A stretch of DNA of 64,000 bases from an uncultured Bacteroidales bacterium (GTDB lineage Bacteria; Bacteroidota; Bacteroidia; Bacteroidales; FEN-979): NCBI GenBank assembly GCA_903887775.1, contig CAISRB010000019.1, forward strand, positions 1 through 64,000. The letters are read 5' to 3'. Made by a program: the position numbers and the translations under genes. This document shows, piece by piece, positions 63,336 through 64,000 of this stretch (position 1 is the first letter of the stretch; every line of letters starts with the position of its first letter). The notes under the pieces are model-generated. The model was not told the DNA's origin and ran no database searches. It saw nothing but the letters and a program-made list of their open reading frames with translations.

Positions 63336-64000
63336 ATGCTCAAAGGTAAAAAGATCGTTGTCGGAGTTACAGGTAGTATCGCTGCATACAAAACTCCTTT
63401 GCTCGTAAGGCTGCTTGTGAAAGAGGGATGCGAAGTCAGGGTTATCATGACCCCCGTATCAAAAGATTTCGTGACCCCGCTTACACTGTCAACCCTTTCA
63501 CGAAATCGTGTAATTTCTGAACCTTTCCGGGCCACAAGCGGGGAGTGGAGCAATCATGTTGAACTGGGAATTTGGGCTGATGCTATGATCTTTGCCCCGG
63601 TAACTGCAAATACCCTTGGAAAAATGGTTAACGGGATTGCCGATAATTTTGTAATCACCGCATACCTTTCCGCAAAATGCCCGGTATTCATCGCTCCTGC
63701 GATGGACCTGGATATGTTTAACCATCCTTCGACGCGGAAGAACATCGATATCCTCAGATCATACGGTAATTTTATCATAGAACCCCAGATCGGGGAACTT
63801 GCAAGTGGCCTGTCAGGCCCGGGAAGGATGGAAGAACCGGAAAAGATCCTTTCCATTTTTAAAATCTTTTTTGCAAGACAGAACCAACTGCTGGGGAAGA
63901 AGGTCCTTATTACTGCCGGGCCAACAATAGAACGCATTGATCCTGTAAGATATATCAGCAACTTCTCCTCGGGCTTGATGGGTGTGACTCTGGCTAATGA
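63336..64000 (+). CDS. coaBC: CoaBC: phosphopantothenoylcysteine decarboxylase/phosphopantothenate-cysteine ligase (partial)
   Basis: The ATG at 63336 starts MLKGKKIVVGVTGSIAAYKTP; the frame stays open to the window end, giving about 221 residues of roughly 400. The N-terminal flavoprotein decarboxylase has the active His in NHVELG (about 68-73), PVTANTLGK and PAMDLDM. The start of the ligase domain appears as VLITAGPTIERIDPVRYISNFSSG. Two steps of coenzyme A synthesis. The rest lies beyond the window. Confidence 0.93.
   Translation, partial: MLKGKKIVVGVTGSIAAYKTPLLVRLLVKEGCEVRVIMTPVSKDFVTPLTLSTLSRNRVISEPFRATSGEWSNHVELGIWADAMIFAPVTANTLGKMVNGIADNFVITAYLSAKCPVFIAPAMDLDMFNHPSTRKNIDILRSYGNFIIEPQIGELASGLSGPGRMEEPEKILSIFKIFFARQNQLLGKKVLITAGPTIERIDPVRYISNFSSGLMGVTLAN

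Overview
The window comes from a member of the Bacteroidota, most likely an anaerobic or gut/sediment Bacteroidales-type bacterium. This rests on several independent signs. Promoters match the Bacteroidota pattern (TTTG, 19 bp, TAnnTTTG). Two secreted peptidases end in type IX secretion (T9SS) sorting domains. The core genes are lineage-typical: type B L31, an Rpb6-like omega subunit, the GT3-GT35 fusion, and the order serC-serA-DUF1015.

Positions 1-15765 are the right-hand part of an integrated genomic island, visibly more AT-rich than the rest. Its right boundary is the 3' end of mnmE (stop at 15766-15768). Next to it lie an excisionase-like gene, a tyrosine integrase, repeated GGCAAC sites that look like integrase arm sites, and a VirE_N/DUF3987 primase-helicase-like gene. 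The left end of the island is outside the window. The first ~139 bases are the 3' end (domains V and VI) of a group II intron on the + strand.

The island cargo, on the - strand, looks like one tightly packed operon: XRE regulator (9719-10015), type III methyltransferase Mod, type III restriction helicase-nuclease Res, caspase-like protease, a cytidine-deaminase/GHKL-ATPase/winged-helix fusion, a possible 61-residue small protein with an internal repeat, and a long prokaryotic Argonaute whose PIWI catalytic residues appear replaced. Gaps are 10 bp or less, or overlaps. A textbook promoter overlapped by an inverted-repeat operator lies just upstream of the XRE gene. This is the best candidate for an undescribed anti-phage or anti-plasmid system: a DNA-modification sensor (RM), a guide-directed sensor (pAgo) and suicide-type effectors (protease, deaminase) under one regulator.

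From 15766 to the right end the window is chromosomal core. It holds mnmE and sucD; a beta-helix lipoprotein; a glycogen/alpha-glucan cluster (19720-28834: debranching enzyme, GT4, GH57 with a histone-like tail, GT3-GT35 fusion); fabG and a VWA-like membrane protein; an ABC-2 exporter; an RsmI-like methylase, threonine dehydratase-like enzyme, tyrosine phosphatase and dnaA run; yigZ/prmC/yggS; an LTA-synthase-like sulfatase; a serine biosynthesis operon; acyl-CoA reductase; L31; a GlmU-like protein; lon; T9SS peptidases; an oligopeptide-binding lipoprotein; ispH; dapA; an alpha-oxoamine synthase; and bamD-rpoZ-coaBC (the last runs off the window). No tRNA, rRNA or CRISPR array was seen.
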